Notes: generated from the letters alone by a model not told the origin. A DNA stretch of 64,000 bases from Bacteroidia bacterium (GCA_020635905.1 JACJYV010000006.1:124001-188000), one strand, 5' to 3'; numbered from the stretch's first letter, positions 8,675 through 18,344 are shown. Translations and numbers: made by a program.

Positions 8675-10327
8675 TCATTTTTTGTGCAGAGGAATGTCAC
8701 CTTTCCCTTTCAGATTGTCGCAATGCAAAATCACCTTTTCCTCTCTGTATCCATTTGCCCTCAGGGTCAGTTCCACCTTTCCTTTGGCGGGCAAAATCAG
8801 GTTAAAAACGTGCTCTCCATGCTCCAGGACAGAATTTACTTCCCCTTTTGCCCCGCCTTCCACCTGGTAAATTACAGTCACGGGAATGGATTTCCCTCCG
8901 TCCATGGCGCGGCCGCGAAAAGTCTGCATGGACTCGGGACGGGCTTCCCGGACCAGTTTGATCCTGAAAATATCCGTGCCACGGGTACTGTCAGGTTCCC
9001 GCGAAAAATAGGCGTATTCCCCTGCTCCATCCACGGAAAGATAGCCTTCCCAACCCGCTGAATTTACCGAAGGCCCCAGATTGAGGGGCTCGCTCCAGTG
9101 GGTCCAGGTGTCATCGAGGCGTTTGGAAACGAAAATATCCTGACTGCCATATCCGCTGAATCCGTTGGAAGAAAAGTAAAGGGTTTTGCCGTCAGGAGCC
9201 AGGGTGGGGCCCATTTCTGTATTTGCGCTGTTGATTTCAGGTCCCATGTGCAAAGGCACCGTCCAGTGATCTCCCTCCCGAAAACTCACATACAAATCCT
9301 TGGCCCCGTAGGAATCAATGCGCTGGATGGCCAGAATCATCACTTTTTCATCGTTGCTGAGAAAGTATTCCCCGAATTTGTTTTTGTTATAAAACTGGTT
9401 GATTTTCTGGGCTTCAGGATCACTCCAGCCTCCTTCAATCCGCCTGGAAATGGAAACCCCATAGGCACTGGCCCCGTCGGGGAGATAAATATTGGCCAGC
9501 AAGAGGGTATTCCCATTGCCTGCCACAGCAGAAACAAAATTATGGCCCTTATTATTCAAAGGAGCGGGCATTTTGCGGGGATCTCCCCAACCATCTGCCT
9601 CACGGTGAGACACCCAAATATCGTCGTTTTCAGGCCCGGGAGTATTATCAGGATGATCTTTGCGGTCAAAATAGAGCCATTCACCGTCAGGGGAGAGAAC
9701 GGGCATAATCTCGTCGTAGGGCGAATTGATATTTTCCGGCAGAGGCTCGGCCACCCCGTTCATCATTTCGGGCACCAGGTTGATTTGGGCTTCAAAAGGT
9801 TCGCGGGAATCTGCGATCCCAATTGCATCAATGTGGTTCCAGCCCTCCACATTTTCCGTATTCAGAACCAGAGTCAGGCTGCTGACCAGATATGAAGTCC
9901 GCGGAATCTGGATGCGCAGCATCCCGCAATTGGAGCGCATGCCTTTGGAATAAAAAGGATTTTCAACCACATGCTGCCCGTCATTTTCATCAAACAACAA
10001 AACACGCTCCACCGCGCCGCAATTCTGGGATTCAGCGATCAGAATCTGCTGAACCTGAATCATTTTGGGAAAAGAAACCTGCACATATTCATTTTCCTTC
10101 GAACTCTGCGTGGCCGGCGACCAGGCGCACATGCTGAAAACCGTTTGGGGCAGAACGTTGGGCTTGCCCAAAACCTGCACGGCGTGGTAGCCATAGAGGC
10201 TGTTTTGCCCCTTGTATTCGGTCGAAAAATCGATCAGGTGGTCGGCCCAGAGCACTTCCTGACTTTGCACAGGAAGTGACCACAACAGACAAAAAATGGC
10301 GGTAATAATGGTGGGAAAAATTTTCAT
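8675..10327 (-). CDS. Secreted PD40/WD40-like beta-propeller protein
   Basis: A 550-residue exported protein (signal peptide ending PVQSQ). After an N-terminal jelly-roll-like region (about 25-180) come repeated propeller blades of the PD40 type between about 190 and 440: IMPVLSPDGEWLYFDRKD, MGPTLAPDGKTLYFSSNG, GYLSVDGAGEYAYFSRE. The last 90 residues form a carboxypeptidase-regulatory-like beta domain (FRGRAMDGGKSIPVTVIYQ...). The layout resembles the periplasmic part of Bacteroidota OmpA-associated PD40 proteins but lacks the OmpA peptidoglycan-binding domain. Likely a periplasmic or surface binding protein. The VOC gene follows within a few bases. Confidence 0.8.
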   Translation of the reverse strand: MKIFPTIITAIFCLLWSLPVQSQEVLWADHLIDFSTEYKGQNSLYGYHAVQVLGKPNVLPQTVFSMCAWSPATQSSKENEYVQVSFPKMIQVQQILIAESQNCGAVERVLLFDENDGQHVVENPFYSKGMRSNCGMLRIQIPRTSYLVSSLTLVLNTENVEGWNHIDAIGIADSREPFEAQINLVPEMMNGVAEPLPENINSPYDEIMPVLSPDGEWLYFDRKDHPDNTPGPENDDIWVSHREADGWGDPRKMPAPLNNKGHNFVSAVAGNGNTLLLANIYLPDGASAYGVSISRRIEGGWSDPEAQKINQFYNKNKFGEYFLSNDEKVMILAIQRIDSYGAKDLYVSFREGDHWTVPLHMGPEINSANTEMGPTLAPDGKTLYFSSNGFSGYGSQDIFVSKRLDDTWTHWSEPLNLGPSVNSAGWEGYLSVDGAGEYAYFSREPDSTRGTDIFRIKLVREARPESMQTFRGRAMDGGKSIPVTVIYQVEGGAKGEVNSVLEHGEHVFNLILPAKGKVELTLRANGYREEKVILHCDNLKGKGDIPLHKK

Positions 10328-10448
10328 AAAATCTGGTCATAACACCCTTGCCACAAAGTAAACAATTATCCTGATAACTGCCTGAAATATGGATTTGAAC
10401 AATTTCTTTGAATAAATCCTGTTATCTTTAATCTCCAATTTTATTCCT

Positions 10449-12989
10449 ATGGATTACAGTCATCTTATTGCCAGCATTACCCCCGGAAAGTTAGAAAACG
10501 GGGTGAAGGACAAAGCTCCTGCAGTTGAAACAAGCCTTACCATTTCTCACGGAAGAAAAGATCTCGACCTGGCCGAACTGGTCGAATACAAAGCGGGGAA
10601 AAGGGAAAATCTTTCCCTTCAGGTCAGTTTCACCCTCAAAGATGCGGGCGACAAAACAGAAAGATCGGCCATCGGCCAGTTGAATATCCAGCTGCCCGAT
10701 TATCCGGGCACCTTTGTCTTTGGCATCCCGGCCCAGGGCGGGAAACATTTCCCCCAGGTTACCCAGTTTATCACCCTGCAGGTCAATGAGCCGTACGTGG
10801 ACGGACTTACCTTCGAGCTGCCCGAAGGGCGGGCTCCCGGCCTCAAAACCATGCAAATGGCCCTGGAAAATGTGACTGAACTCAATGCCCTGCCTGAAGC
10901 GGCCGAAGACCGCAAACCCATTTCTGACAAGATCAAAGCCATGGCTGGAGCGGCAGAAAGTCAGCGCAAAGGCATGGCAGAAGTGGCCAAAGCGGGCAAT
11001 AACCGTCACAAGGAAGTGGAAAAGCGCTTTCAGGATACGGAGAAAAAGCTGGCCAAACTGAAGGAGGACGAAGGAAATCTGCCCACCTGGCGCGACCAAA
11101 GCAACGAACTGAGCAAGCTCAACCGCGAAATTGGCAAGCTGCGCAAGGAATTGAATAAAAAAGCGGCTGCCCTGGCTGAGGGCGAAAAAGCCCGGCACAC
11201 CATCCAGCGGCTGGCCAGCAAACTCGGCTTCAAGGCCATTCCCGGGGAGGAAGAATTCGAAAAAGAAATGGCCGAGGTCAATGAGCGCCTCAAAAAACTG
11301 AATTACAACCGTTATAAGCAGGTGGAAGAGGCTTTGGGCGAATATGTTTCCAAACTGAAGGAAGAAATCAGCACGGTTGGCACCCAGCTGGAAGCAGCCC
11401 GTCAGGCCCTCCAGTCGAAAAATGACCCCAAAAACGCAGAAAAAGTCACGGAACTGGAAGCTGCATTGGAGCAAAAAAGTGCCGAGATCAAAATGAACGA
11501 AGAATCCCTGGCCGGGGCCCGCAAAAAAATTGAGGAAGTGGAGGCCAGCGAGGACGGACAGCGCAAAAAAGACCTGGAAGAGTTGAAAAAAAGCCTGCAA
11601 AGCCAGCAATCTGGTCCGGGGGATGAATTGAGAATCAAGCAGGATAGTCTGGCTCAGATGCTCACTCAGCGTGAATCCCTCCTTAGCGCCCTGCAGAACG
11701 GGCAAATCCAACTGGAAGAAATGTCTTTCCGTCGCAATTTGCTTGAAACGGAGCACAAGGAAGACAGTCGCCAGCTCAAACAACTGGAAAAACTAGCCCA
11801 GAAAATTGAAGCAGAAACTTCAGCCTGGCAATTATTGGTGGATCAGTTTAAGACGGAATACAAGCGGCTCTTTGAAAAAGAATTGCGCGATCTGCCCAAA
11901 GATCCCAAATATGTGGGCGAGGACTCGCCCTGGGTGACCCTGCTCGGCAAGGCTGCCTGGTGGAATGCCAAAGCCGACGACCTGGCCGGCCTGGCGGCCG
12001 CCCTGACCCCTGAAGGAGCAGATCTGCCCGATCTGAATGCCTTTTCAGATTCGGCCAGCCTGGCCCTCTACCTGGGACAAATTGCGGTCAATAACCAGAC
12101 CAAGGAACTGGATAAACTCGTTCAGGCCCTCGGCCTGAACAAGGAAGAATTGCTGGCTGCAGACCGCATGGTTTCCCTGCAAAAAATGGTTGTAAGTGCT
12201 CTCAGGAGCGAGAAAACAGATCAACGGGAAATTGAATCTGCGCTCAAAAAAGGGCGTCGCGCCTTTGAACGGCCCGCGGCACCTGATTTCCGCAGCCCGG
12301 CGGCTGCGGTGGAGCAACACATCGCTGATTATTACCGTGCTCTGCCAGGCCTGGCCAAATCCATGCTGGAAGCCAGCCTGAAAGGACTGAAACTTTCAGG
12401 TCCTGCCGCAGAAAGCCTCAACAAGTTGCTGGACGGCGACATTCTGTATGCCGTTTTGCACGGAAATGCGAACCAAAAAAGCGCCGCCACCCGTCTCTTG
12501 CTTCGCAACTCGGCGGAACAGGCTGCTGGAAGCATAGCCGACAACCTGCTGCAAATCCTTTTGCAGGAGGGACTGGAAAGCCTGAGCAAAGAGGTTTCTT
12601 CCAAAATCAAGGAAATCAAGCGCAATTTCCCCGAGCTTACTTTCAATGCTGACCCCGTTCAACTGGAAGAACTGGGCGGCAGAACGGGAGAATCCCAGTT
12701 TGTATTTTCGGGCGAGGATGCAGGCCAGGGACTGGCCCTGGCTGATGCCCTTCTGGCCCTCCATCTGGGTGCCCAGTGGTCCAAATACCTGAAAACCAGC
12801 TTTTACCTCGATACCCTGACCGATCACCTGCGGGGACTGGACAGCAACGAAGAGGTCAGCCCAGAGGTAGCTGCCGCCTTTGAATCCCATAAAAATGAAA
12901 GTCTGGCTGAGGTGCTGCGCAGACTGAACGGCGCAGGCCAGGAGCTGGCTCCTGTGGTGGAAGCCTGGAAAGGCCTGACGGCTCCCTAA
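10449..12989 (+). CDS. Large coiled-coil protein of unknown function
   Basis: An 846-residue cytoplasmic protein from an ATG at 10449. Residues 1-150 form a beta-rich N-terminal domain with the segments TLKDAGDKTERSAIGQLNIQ and FVFGIPAQGG, not recognised by me. Residues 165-480 are continuous charged coiled coil. Residues 490-840 are helical with alanine/leucine-rich repeats. The TAA at 12987 is probably not the natural end: the next 650 bases carry coding-like sequence of the same style in changing frames, so the intact protein would be roughly 1060 residues. Highly G/C-rich third positions. Function unknown; a scaffold or structural role is the most one can infer. Confidence 0.75.
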   Translation: MDYSHLIASITPGKLENGVKDKAPAVETSLTISHGRKDLDLAELVEYKAGKRENLSLQVSFTLKDAGDKTERSAIGQLNIQLPDYPGTFVFGIPAQGGKHFPQVTQFITLQVNEPYVDGLTFELPEGRAPGLKTMQMALENVTELNALPEAAEDRKPISDKIKAMAGAAESQRKGMAEVAKAGNNRHKEVEKRFQDTEKKLAKLKEDEGNLPTWRDQSNELSKLNREIGKLRKELNKKAAALAEGEKARHTIQRLASKLGFKAIPGEEEFEKEMAEVNERLKKLNYNRYKQVEEALGEYVSKLKEEISTVGTQLEAARQALQSKNDPKNAEKVTELEAALEQKSAEIKMNEESLAGARKKIEEVEASEDGQRKKDLEELKKSLQSQQSGPGDELRIKQDSLAQMLTQRESLLSALQNGQIQLEEMSFRRNLLETEHKEDSRQLKQLEKLAQKIEAETSAWQLLVDQFKTEYKRLFEKELRDLPKDPKYVGEDSPWVTLLGKAAWWNAKADDLAGLAAALTPEGADLPDLNAFSDSASLALYLGQIAVNNQTKELDKLVQALGLNKEELLAADRMVSLQKMVVSALRSEKTDQREIESALKKGRRAFERPAAPDFRSPAAAVEQHIADYYRALPGLAKSMLEASLKGLKLSGPAAESLNKLLDGDILYAVLHGNANQKSAATRLLLRNSAEQAAGSIADNLLQILLQEGLESLSKEVSSKIKEIKRNFPELTFNADPVQLEELGGRTGESQFVFSGEDAGQGLALADALLALHLGAQWSKYLKTSFYLDTLTDHLRGLDSNEEVSPEVAAAFESHKNESLAEVLRRLNGAGQELAPVVEAWKGLTAP

Positions 12990-13639
12990 GGGCAAAAGCC
13001 CTGGCGGCCCATGCAGAAAAATATGCTCAGGCGCTTTTGAAAGGGATGAAAAATATCGCTTCTGGAAGCTTTCTGCGGCACCTGCCGACCTCGAAGCCTT
13101 CCTGAAGGCCAGCCGCAGGGCCATGGCCCCTGGGGCGCAGCCTATATTTCAGTGGGCGGACGCAAAACTGCTGCTGCAACAACTGGCCGAATGGAAAAAG
13201 CCCTCAACCGGGCCTAAAACTGGGCTGAGGAAGGCATTTCTGAGGTGTGGGAAAACTTTCTCCCGTGGCTCCTGAAGACAACTTTTCCTTTTTCCTGAAA
13301 ATCTGGACCCAGGCCCTGACTCAGGTGAAAGCTGCGGGCAAAAAACCGCCCAAGGCATCCTGAAAAGCTCTCTCTACTGGGAACGGACCCTGCGTTGTGC
13401 CTTTCTTTCCGCCTGTCCGCGGTCGATCTGAGCAAGCTCAAAGCCCCAAAACCCAGACGGGTGCCACCCCAGACCAACTGGCGCAGTCGCTGACTGCGCA
13501 GGGGAGCTACAATCAGCCAGGTCCTGGCTGAAGCTTTACCCCCAGGAGCGAAGCTCCTGAAAAGGATTTCCTGACCGATCTGCAAACTGCAGCCCTGAAT
13601 CTCATGAAGGAATTGGGAAAAACCAGCAGTGAGAGATAA
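12990..13639 (+). pseudogene. Frame-broken C-terminal extension of the coiled-coil protein
   Basis: Directly after the 846-codon frame, three reading frames in turn give protein-like sequence: AKALAAHAEKYAQALLKG, then APADLEAFLKASRRAMAPGA with LLLQQLAEWKK, then SEVWENFLPWLLK, then KIWTQALTQVKAAGKKPP, ending FLTDLQTAALNLMKELGK and TAA at 13637-13639. Several junctions are restored by adding one base to a short homopolymer: C3 at 13002 gives APLRAKALAAH, and GGG near 13045 gives DEKYRFWKLSAAPADLE. Composition and codon use match the upstream gene. Either a recently decaying gene tail or a cluster of assembly indels. Confidence 0.7.
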
Positions 13640-13667
13640 GTAGCGAGCGATAAGTTACGGGCTGCGA

Positions 13668-13912
13668 GCCTGTTGCGGCAAACCAGCTCCTGCAAGATTT
13701 GAGGTTGGTGGATTCTATGATCTGCCCTCGTTGGCTGGCCTTCTTTTAGAAAAGAAGCAAAAAGCGCAAAACCTAAACCCTGCCCCCCTTCACACCACTG
13801 ACCCAGGCACGAGGCCACCAACCCCCCTCCTGATAGCTATCCGGGACCCCAGCACAAGGTTGCCCCCCAAAGCCAATCCACCATGGTTGGCTTCGCCAAA
13901 AATCCCCTGCTT
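13668..13912 (+). repeat. Degenerate copy of a dispersed ~300-bp intergenic repeat
   Basis: Shares with the copies at 26420-26759 and 50638-50927 the order GCAAGATTT..., a GGCCTTCTTTT/AAAAGAAGC hairpin (13740-13757 here), AAAAAGCGCAAAACCTAAAC, a C-rich CACACCACTGACCC block and TTGGCTTCGCCAAAA. The middle has drifted and the last 20 bases are lost. It has the same orientation as the other two and also lies just downstream of a plus-strand gene. No protein is supported here. The remaining bases up to 14021 are low-complexity (CTGAAATCTAAAATCTAACTG-like) and hold nothing else I can see. Confidence 0.75.
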
Positions 13913-14021
13913 GGGTTTATGCCAATCTTCTATATTTATACGATTTCAAAGGGTTATATGTCTGACAATTCGTTGCCGCAAATCCCCAATCTCTGAAATC
14001 TAAAATCTAACTGTCTGAAAT

Positions 14022-14999
14022 CTAAATTTTCAGAATCAAACTAAACCTCGATCCCTGTCCCAGTTTGGTTTTATAGCGGATTTCGCCGTCGAGCTTGTCG
14101 GCCAGGGTTTTGACGATGGCCAGGCCAAGACCTGAGCTGCTTTCGCCGCCCGTAGGGCGGGCGGTCAGTTTCTGGAATTTTCCAAACAACTTTTTCTGAT
14201 CCTGGGCACTGATCCCCGGTCCCTGGTCCTGCACCCAAATTTCAAGGAAATTCAGGTTTTGAGCCAGGCCCACCGTAACTTCTGTGCCCGGGTTGGAAAA
14301 TTTGATCGCATTCGAGATCAGGTTATCCAGAATACGGATCAGGTAATCCTTGCGGGATTCGAGGATAATTTCATCCTCCAGCATATTTTCCGTAATGGTG
14401 ATATTCTTCTGTGCTGCCGACCCAATATGCGTGCGAATGGTCTCCTGCATCATATTTTTCAGGTCAAATTTGCTTTTCACCGCAGGATCCTCACCCAATT
14501 CAGCCGCATTCAGATCCAGCAGGTCACGCACCAGGCGGGCCGCATTTTCATTTACCTGCTTCACCATTTCCACAAATTGCACCTGGTCGGCATTCAGATT
14601 TCCCGTCAATCCCACCAACTCAATCAGACCCAGGGTTTTATTGAGGGGAGCTTTCAGGTCGTGGGCCACCACATTGATCAGACCGTCCTTTTCACGGTTC
14701 AGGTCCTCCAATCTGCGGTTATTGGCTTCCAGTTCGCGATTCTGGTTCAGAATATCCATCTGCTGCTCACTGATCAGCTTATTTTTTTCCTCCAGCACCT
14801 TATTGGCGTTCTTGCGCACGCGATTGATCCGTATCAGGCCCACCATCCCTACCAACAACAGCAAAAGAAAGGCCATCAGGGCAATATTGAAGCTTTTCTG
14901 GGTCTGTTTTTTAGCCGTTTCCAGATTTTTGAAGTTCTGCAGATTGTCAATTTCCCTGCGTAAATCCTTGTCCTTGAACACGGCCAGAAGAATCTCCAA
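14022..14999 (-). CDS. Sensor histidine kinase, kinase half of a frameshifted TPR kinase
   Basis: A 325-residue frame carrying a transmembrane helix (FNIALMAFLLLLLVGMVGLI), a coiled coil, a HisKA dimerisation box with the phospho-acceptor in INVVAHDLKAPLNK, and a complete HATPase_c domain: N-box LDNLISNAIKFS, G1 VQDQGPGIS, G2 SSGLGLAIVKTL. It autophosphorylates on histidine in response to signals from the periplasmic TPR half. That half lies in the overlapping frame 14876-15964. Adding one base to the T4 run at 15001-15004 (A4 on the coding strand) joins the halves as ...NEGK-N-LEILLAVFKDKD..., giving an ordinary Bacteroidota TPR-TM-HisKA-HATPase protein of about 650 residues. The ATG used as start here is probably artificial. 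Confidence 0.8.
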   Translation of the reverse strand: MEILLAVFKDKDLRREIDNLQNFKNLETAKKQTQKSFNIALMAFLLLLLVGMVGLIRINRVRKNANKVLEEKNKLISEQQMDILNQNRELEANNRRLEDLNREKDGLINVVAHDLKAPLNKTLGLIELVGLTGNLNADQVQFVEMVKQVNENAARLVRDLLDLNAAELGEDPAVKSKFDLKNMMQETIRTHIGSAAQKNITITENMLEDEIILESRKDYLIRILDNLISNAIKFSNPGTEVTVGLAQNLNFLEIWVQDQGPGISAQDQKKLFGKFQKLTARPTGGESSSGLGLAIVKTLADKLDGEIRYKTKLGQGSRFSLILKI

Positions 15000-15964
15000 A
15001 TTTTACCCTCGTTGGCCATTTTCACGCTGTCCGAATTGTGGGCAAACTGACGGTAATATTTGAGCGCACTTTCAAAATCACCTTTAGCTTCGGCCAAATC
15101 AGAACGCAGGTCAAGATTATCATTGAGGGCCTCGTTATTTTCTGAGATTTGTGCCTTTTCCCGGGCCAGATCAAGATAGAATTCAGCCTCCTTAAAATTC
15201 TTCAGCTTCAGGTAAGCGCGGGCGATGTTATTGGCCGTATTGGAAACCCCAAACCAGTCTTCCCGCGTCTTTTTGATCTCAAAAGCCTGCTGTAAATACT
15301 CGATTGACCTTTCATAATCCCCCCTTTCGCGGGAGGCATTGCCAAGATTATTGAGGGTGGCGGCTTTCCAGCCAAGACTCAGTTTTTCACGGTTGATGAT
15401 CTCCAGATTTTTCAGGTAGATCTTTTCGGCCATGTCAAAATCCCTGCTTTCAGCAAATTCCACTGCCTTATTATGGGTGGGCATAACCGCGCCCGCCGTA
15501 TCTCCAGACTCCAGATAAAGCTGGGTGGATTTGTCAAAATAAGCAATGGCTTCCTCCTTGAGGCCATTCTCCGCGTGGAGCAACCCGATAGAATTGTAGG
15601 AATTGGCCAGATCTTTGTCTCCGTTTTTGACTTGCAGGGTGATTGCTTTGTCGAAATACTCCAGAGATTTGGAAAGAAATTTCAGCTGCAGGTAGATATT
15701 GCCAAGGGAAGTCCAGGATTTAAGGGTTCCCTTTTCGTAATGCAATGAATCAGAAATGGCCTCGGCTTCTTCGGCATAGCCAATCGCGACCCTCGGATCC
15801 TGGCGCCGCACAATTTCGGCCAGGCCCAACAACGCTTTCACCCTGAATGTATCATTCGGGTAGGTGCTGACCACTTGCTGCAAGCTGTCGCGGACGCTTG
15901 CCTGAACCTGGCAAAATCCCACAAAAATCAACAAAAACAGTAATATTTGCTTTCTCACAGTCAA
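14876..15964 (-). CDS. TPR sensor half of a frameshifted histidine kinase
   Basis: Signal peptide (ILLFLLIFVGFCQVQA) followed by at least six tetratricopeptide repeats between about residues 40 and 310 (for example LGNIYLQLKFLSKSLEYFDK, LHAENGLKEEAIAYFDKS, LNNLGNASRERGDYERSIEY). The frame runs out of homology at NEGK; the last 40 or so residues are read out of frame through the kinase half. The start is a TTG at 15964 or a GTG at 15958; there is no in-frame ATG before the signal peptide. No partner response regulator is adjacent, so this may be an orphan kinase if functional. Confidence 0.72.
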   Translation of the reverse strand: MTVRKQILLFLLIFVGFCQVQASVRDSLQQVVSTYPNDTFRVKALLGLAEIVRRQDPRVAIGYAEEAEAISDSLHYEKGTLKSWTSLGNIYLQLKFLSKSLEYFDKAITLQVKNGDKDLANSYNSIGLLHAENGLKEEAIAYFDKSTQLYLESGDTAGAVMPTHNKAVEFAESRDFDMAEKIYLKNLEIINREKLSLGWKAATLNNLGNASRERGDYERSIEYLQQAFEIKKTREDWFGVSNTANNIARAYLKLKNFKEAEFYLDLAREKAQISENNEALNDNLDLRSDLAEAKGDFESALKYYRQFAHNSDSVKMANEGKIWRFFWPCSRTRIYAGKLTICRTSKIWKRLKNRPRKASILP

Positions 15965-16158
15965 AAGTTGGTCCCCAAAACTCAGATAAAAATCATCAAA
16001 GGTTCCACAAATTTCACATGGAATGAATAGTTACAGATCAGGATTTGAATGGAGAGTTAAGTTGATTAAGCTTAAGTTAACGATCGGGATTCGAATTTCA
16101 ATAAAAAATTAATTTTTTTATCAGCATGTCGATGAATTACCTGTTTTGGGCCAATAAT

Positions 16159-16830
16159 TCAATCAAATTCAATATGATAAGGCAATTTGGCAAACGACAT
16201 TCCCTGGCTTTGCAAACGGACCATGAAAGCAGATAAAACCTGCTGATTTTGGGCCCAGGCCGCGGGAGAATCGTGCAAAACCACCACCGAACCTGCCCTT
16301 GCCAAAGCAAGCCTGTTCTGCAGCTTTTCGATTTCCAGATGGGACTCAAAATCGCCGGGCATGAGATCCCACATCACCACCTCGTACACTTTTTTCAAAG
16401 CCCGAAACTGGGAAAATGTCATTTTCCCAAAGGGCGGACGAAACCCTTTCCAGGTGATGCCAAATTCGCTTTCCAGCAGTTTGGCGGCCATTGCAGCATC
16501 TTCCAGATAGTTCTGTATGGAGGCCTGACGGCCATTCAGGTGCCGCATTCCGTGGCTGCCCACCGCGTGACCGCGGGCCAGGATTTCCTTTACCAATTCA
16601 GGAAATTGGCGGGCCTTTTCACCCACCACAAAAAAGGTCGCCTTTGCCTCAGACTGGTCAAGCAAATCGAGCAAAGGAAGGGTGGAAACCGGGTCGGGGC
16701 CATCGTCAAAAGTGAGAAATATCTCCTTTGACGAACCTTTCACCCGCCAGATCGCACCCGGGTAAAGCCTACGCACCAACCAGGGCGGGCGTACAAAATA
16801 GAATGACTTGTTCCGGGGGGTTGATGGCAT
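16159..16830 (-). CDS. Polysaccharide deacetylase (NodB/CE4 family)
   Basis: I start it at the ATG at 16830 (223 residues). The longer frame would run into the divergent gene's leader and adds non-homologous sequence. Motif 1 LTFDDGPD carries the catalytic base and metal Asp, motif 2 SHGMRHLNG carries the metal His pair, motif 3 is GFRPPFGKM and motif 4 is near VMWDLMPGDF, with a final VVLHDSP. These are the hallmarks of metal-dependent CE4 deacetylases that remove acetyl groups from chitin oligomers, peptidoglycan or poly-GlcNAc. The N-terminus has a hydrophobic WLVRRLYPGAIW stretch rather than a clear signal peptide. Divergent from the small secreted-protein gene at 16874. Confidence 0.88.
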   Translation of the reverse strand: MPSTPRNKSFYFVRPPWLVRRLYPGAIWRVKGSSKEIFLTFDDGPDPVSTLPLLDLLDQSEAKATFFVVGEKARQFPELVKEILARGHAVGSHGMRHLNGRQASIQNYLEDAAMAAKLLESEFGITWKGFRPPFGKMTFSQFRALKKVYEVVMWDLMPGDFESHLEIEKLQNRLALARAGSVVVLHDSPAAWAQNQQVLSAFMVRLQSQGMSFAKLPYHIEFD

Positions 16831-16873
16831 TAAATTTGTACAGGTTTTCGCAAATATAAATAAAAGCCATTCC

Positions 16874-17395
16874 ATGAAGTTCCTCAAATCGTTTCTGCCC
16901 TTAATCTGCCTCATTTGTCTGCTCTCCACCCGGACTCAGGCCCAGACCCAGGTGATCAACCCCGACGAGGACTACGGCTTCATGGATTACAAATTGGGGG
17001 AAAGTCCCGAATCCATGCCCGAACTGCGGGCCGACGGCAAATACCAGAAAATGAAGCGCTATCGCCCGGCCAATGACAGCATCGTTTTCAACGGCATTGC
17101 GGTCAAAAACATCCGTTTATTTTTCTTTCAGGGCCAATGTCACTCCCTGATTGTCAAGACATTTGAGGGCGAAAGCACAGAGGCCATGTTGGCTTATTTT
17201 CAGAAAAGATACGGCGAAGGGGAGAAACAGGACGCGATGGGCACCCAGTTCTTATGGAGAGGAGAAAAATGTCAGGTTTTTTATGAGAAAAATCTGGTCA
17301 TGAACGACGGGCAATTTCATTTTACCAGCATTCCAGTGCACCGCAAATACGAAAATTATCAATACCAGCTCAAGTACGGCGATCAGAAAGAGTAG
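16874..17395 (+). CDS. Secreted hypothetical protein
   Basis: A 173-residue protein beginning at the ATG at 16874, which opens a good signal peptide (FLKSFLPLICLICLLSTRTQAQ). The mature part has a short alpha/beta domain with two cysteines (QGQCHSLIVK, RGEKCQVFYE). I do not recognise the family; similar small exported proteins of unknown function are common in Bacteroidota. The 3' end overlaps the convergent MscS gene by 26 bases. Confidence 0.65.
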   Translation: MKFLKSFLPLICLICLLSTRTQAQTQVINPDEDYGFMDYKLGESPESMPELRADGKYQKMKRYRPANDSIVFNGIAVKNIRLFFFQGQCHSLIVKTFEGESTEAMLAYFQKRYGEGEKQDAMGTQFLWRGEKCQVFYEKNLVMNDGQFHFTSIPVHRKYENYQYQLKYGDQKE

Positions 17396-18254
17396 GTTCC
17401 TCCGCGGGTTTGGGTTGGGAGGCATGCATGTGAATGTCGCGCTGGGGAAAGGGAATGCGGATTTTATTTCGTCTAAAGGCATCGTCAATGCTGAAGCGCA
17501 GGTCACTTTTCACCTTCTCGTGATAGAATTTATTGGGTGAAAAGTAAAACAGTTTCACATTGATGCCAGATTCTCCAAAATCATTGATCCAGACAAAGGG
17601 CGCAGGCTCAGAAGTCACTTCCGGGTGATTGGTGGCACATTCCAGCAGGGTTTTGCGCACCAATTGCATATCTGAACCATAAGCCACATTCATTTTCACA
17701 TGAAAACGGGTCAAAGAATTGGTGCGGCTCCAGTTGATCACATTCTCAGAAATGAGTTTCGAATTGGGCACAATAATCACAATCATATCCTGGGTTTCCA
17801 CCGTGGAGGTGCGCAGCCCGATGCGCTGCACTTTGCCCAGCAGGTCGCCCACCTCAATGATGTCATTCACCTGGGTAGATCCCTCAAAAAGCAAAATAAT
17901 GCCGCTCACCAGGTCATTGAAGGTATTTTGCAAACCAAATCCCACCCCCACCAACAGCGCGGTCGAGCCCGCCACCAGCAGGGTAACGTCGATGCCAGAC
18001 GATTCCAGGGAAATAATAATGGCAATGGAATACAGAAAGTAGGCAATCAGGCGTTTGATGGAATATAATTTCCCTTCATCCTCTGGTTTCCCCCCCGAAT
18101 TCCTGAATCTGCGCCGCAAAATCGTTCTCACCCCAATGTAAATCAGGTGCGAACCTCCAATGATGGAAATGATCAGCGCCAGATTGCCCACAGTAAATTT
18201 ATAATCTCCGTGTTCAAAAATGACCAGACTGAGGAATTCCATCAACCGTTTCAT
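17370..18254 (-). CDS. MscS-family mechanosensitive ion channel
   Basis: About 294 residues from the ATG at 18254; the longer upstream extension overlaps the leader of the divergent kinase gene and is unlikely. Three transmembrane segments fall at about 20-40, 65-85 and 90-110. The third contains the pore-lining glycine/alanine-rich VAGSTALLVGVGFGLQNTFNDLVSG helix of MscS channels (only part quoted for its key pattern: GVGFGLQN). The beta domain (EVGDLLGKVQRIGLRTSTV, VPNSKL) and the C-terminal alpha/beta domain follow. It should act as a tension-gated osmotic safety valve in the inner membrane. Confidence 0.88.
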   Translation of the reverse strand: MKRLMEFLSLVIFEHGDYKFTVGNLALIISIIGGSHLIYIGVRTILRRRFRNSGGKPEDEGKLYSIKRLIAYFLYSIAIIISLESSGIDVTLLVAGSTALLVGVGFGLQNTFNDLVSGIILLFEGSTQVNDIIEVGDLLGKVQRIGLRTSTVETQDMIVIIVPNSKLISENVINWSRTNSLTRFHVKMNVAYGSDMQLVRKTLLECATNHPEVTSEPAPFVWINDFGESGINVKLFYFSPNKFYHEKVKSDLRFSIDDAFRRNKIRIPFPQRDIHMHASQPKPAEEPTLSDRRT

Positions 18255-18344
18255 GGGGGCGAAATTTAAAGAAAAAAGCCGTAAAGGGAAATCTGATAAA
18301 AAAATCGCCAAATCGGGGAGGAATGTTTTAATTTGAAGTCTGTC

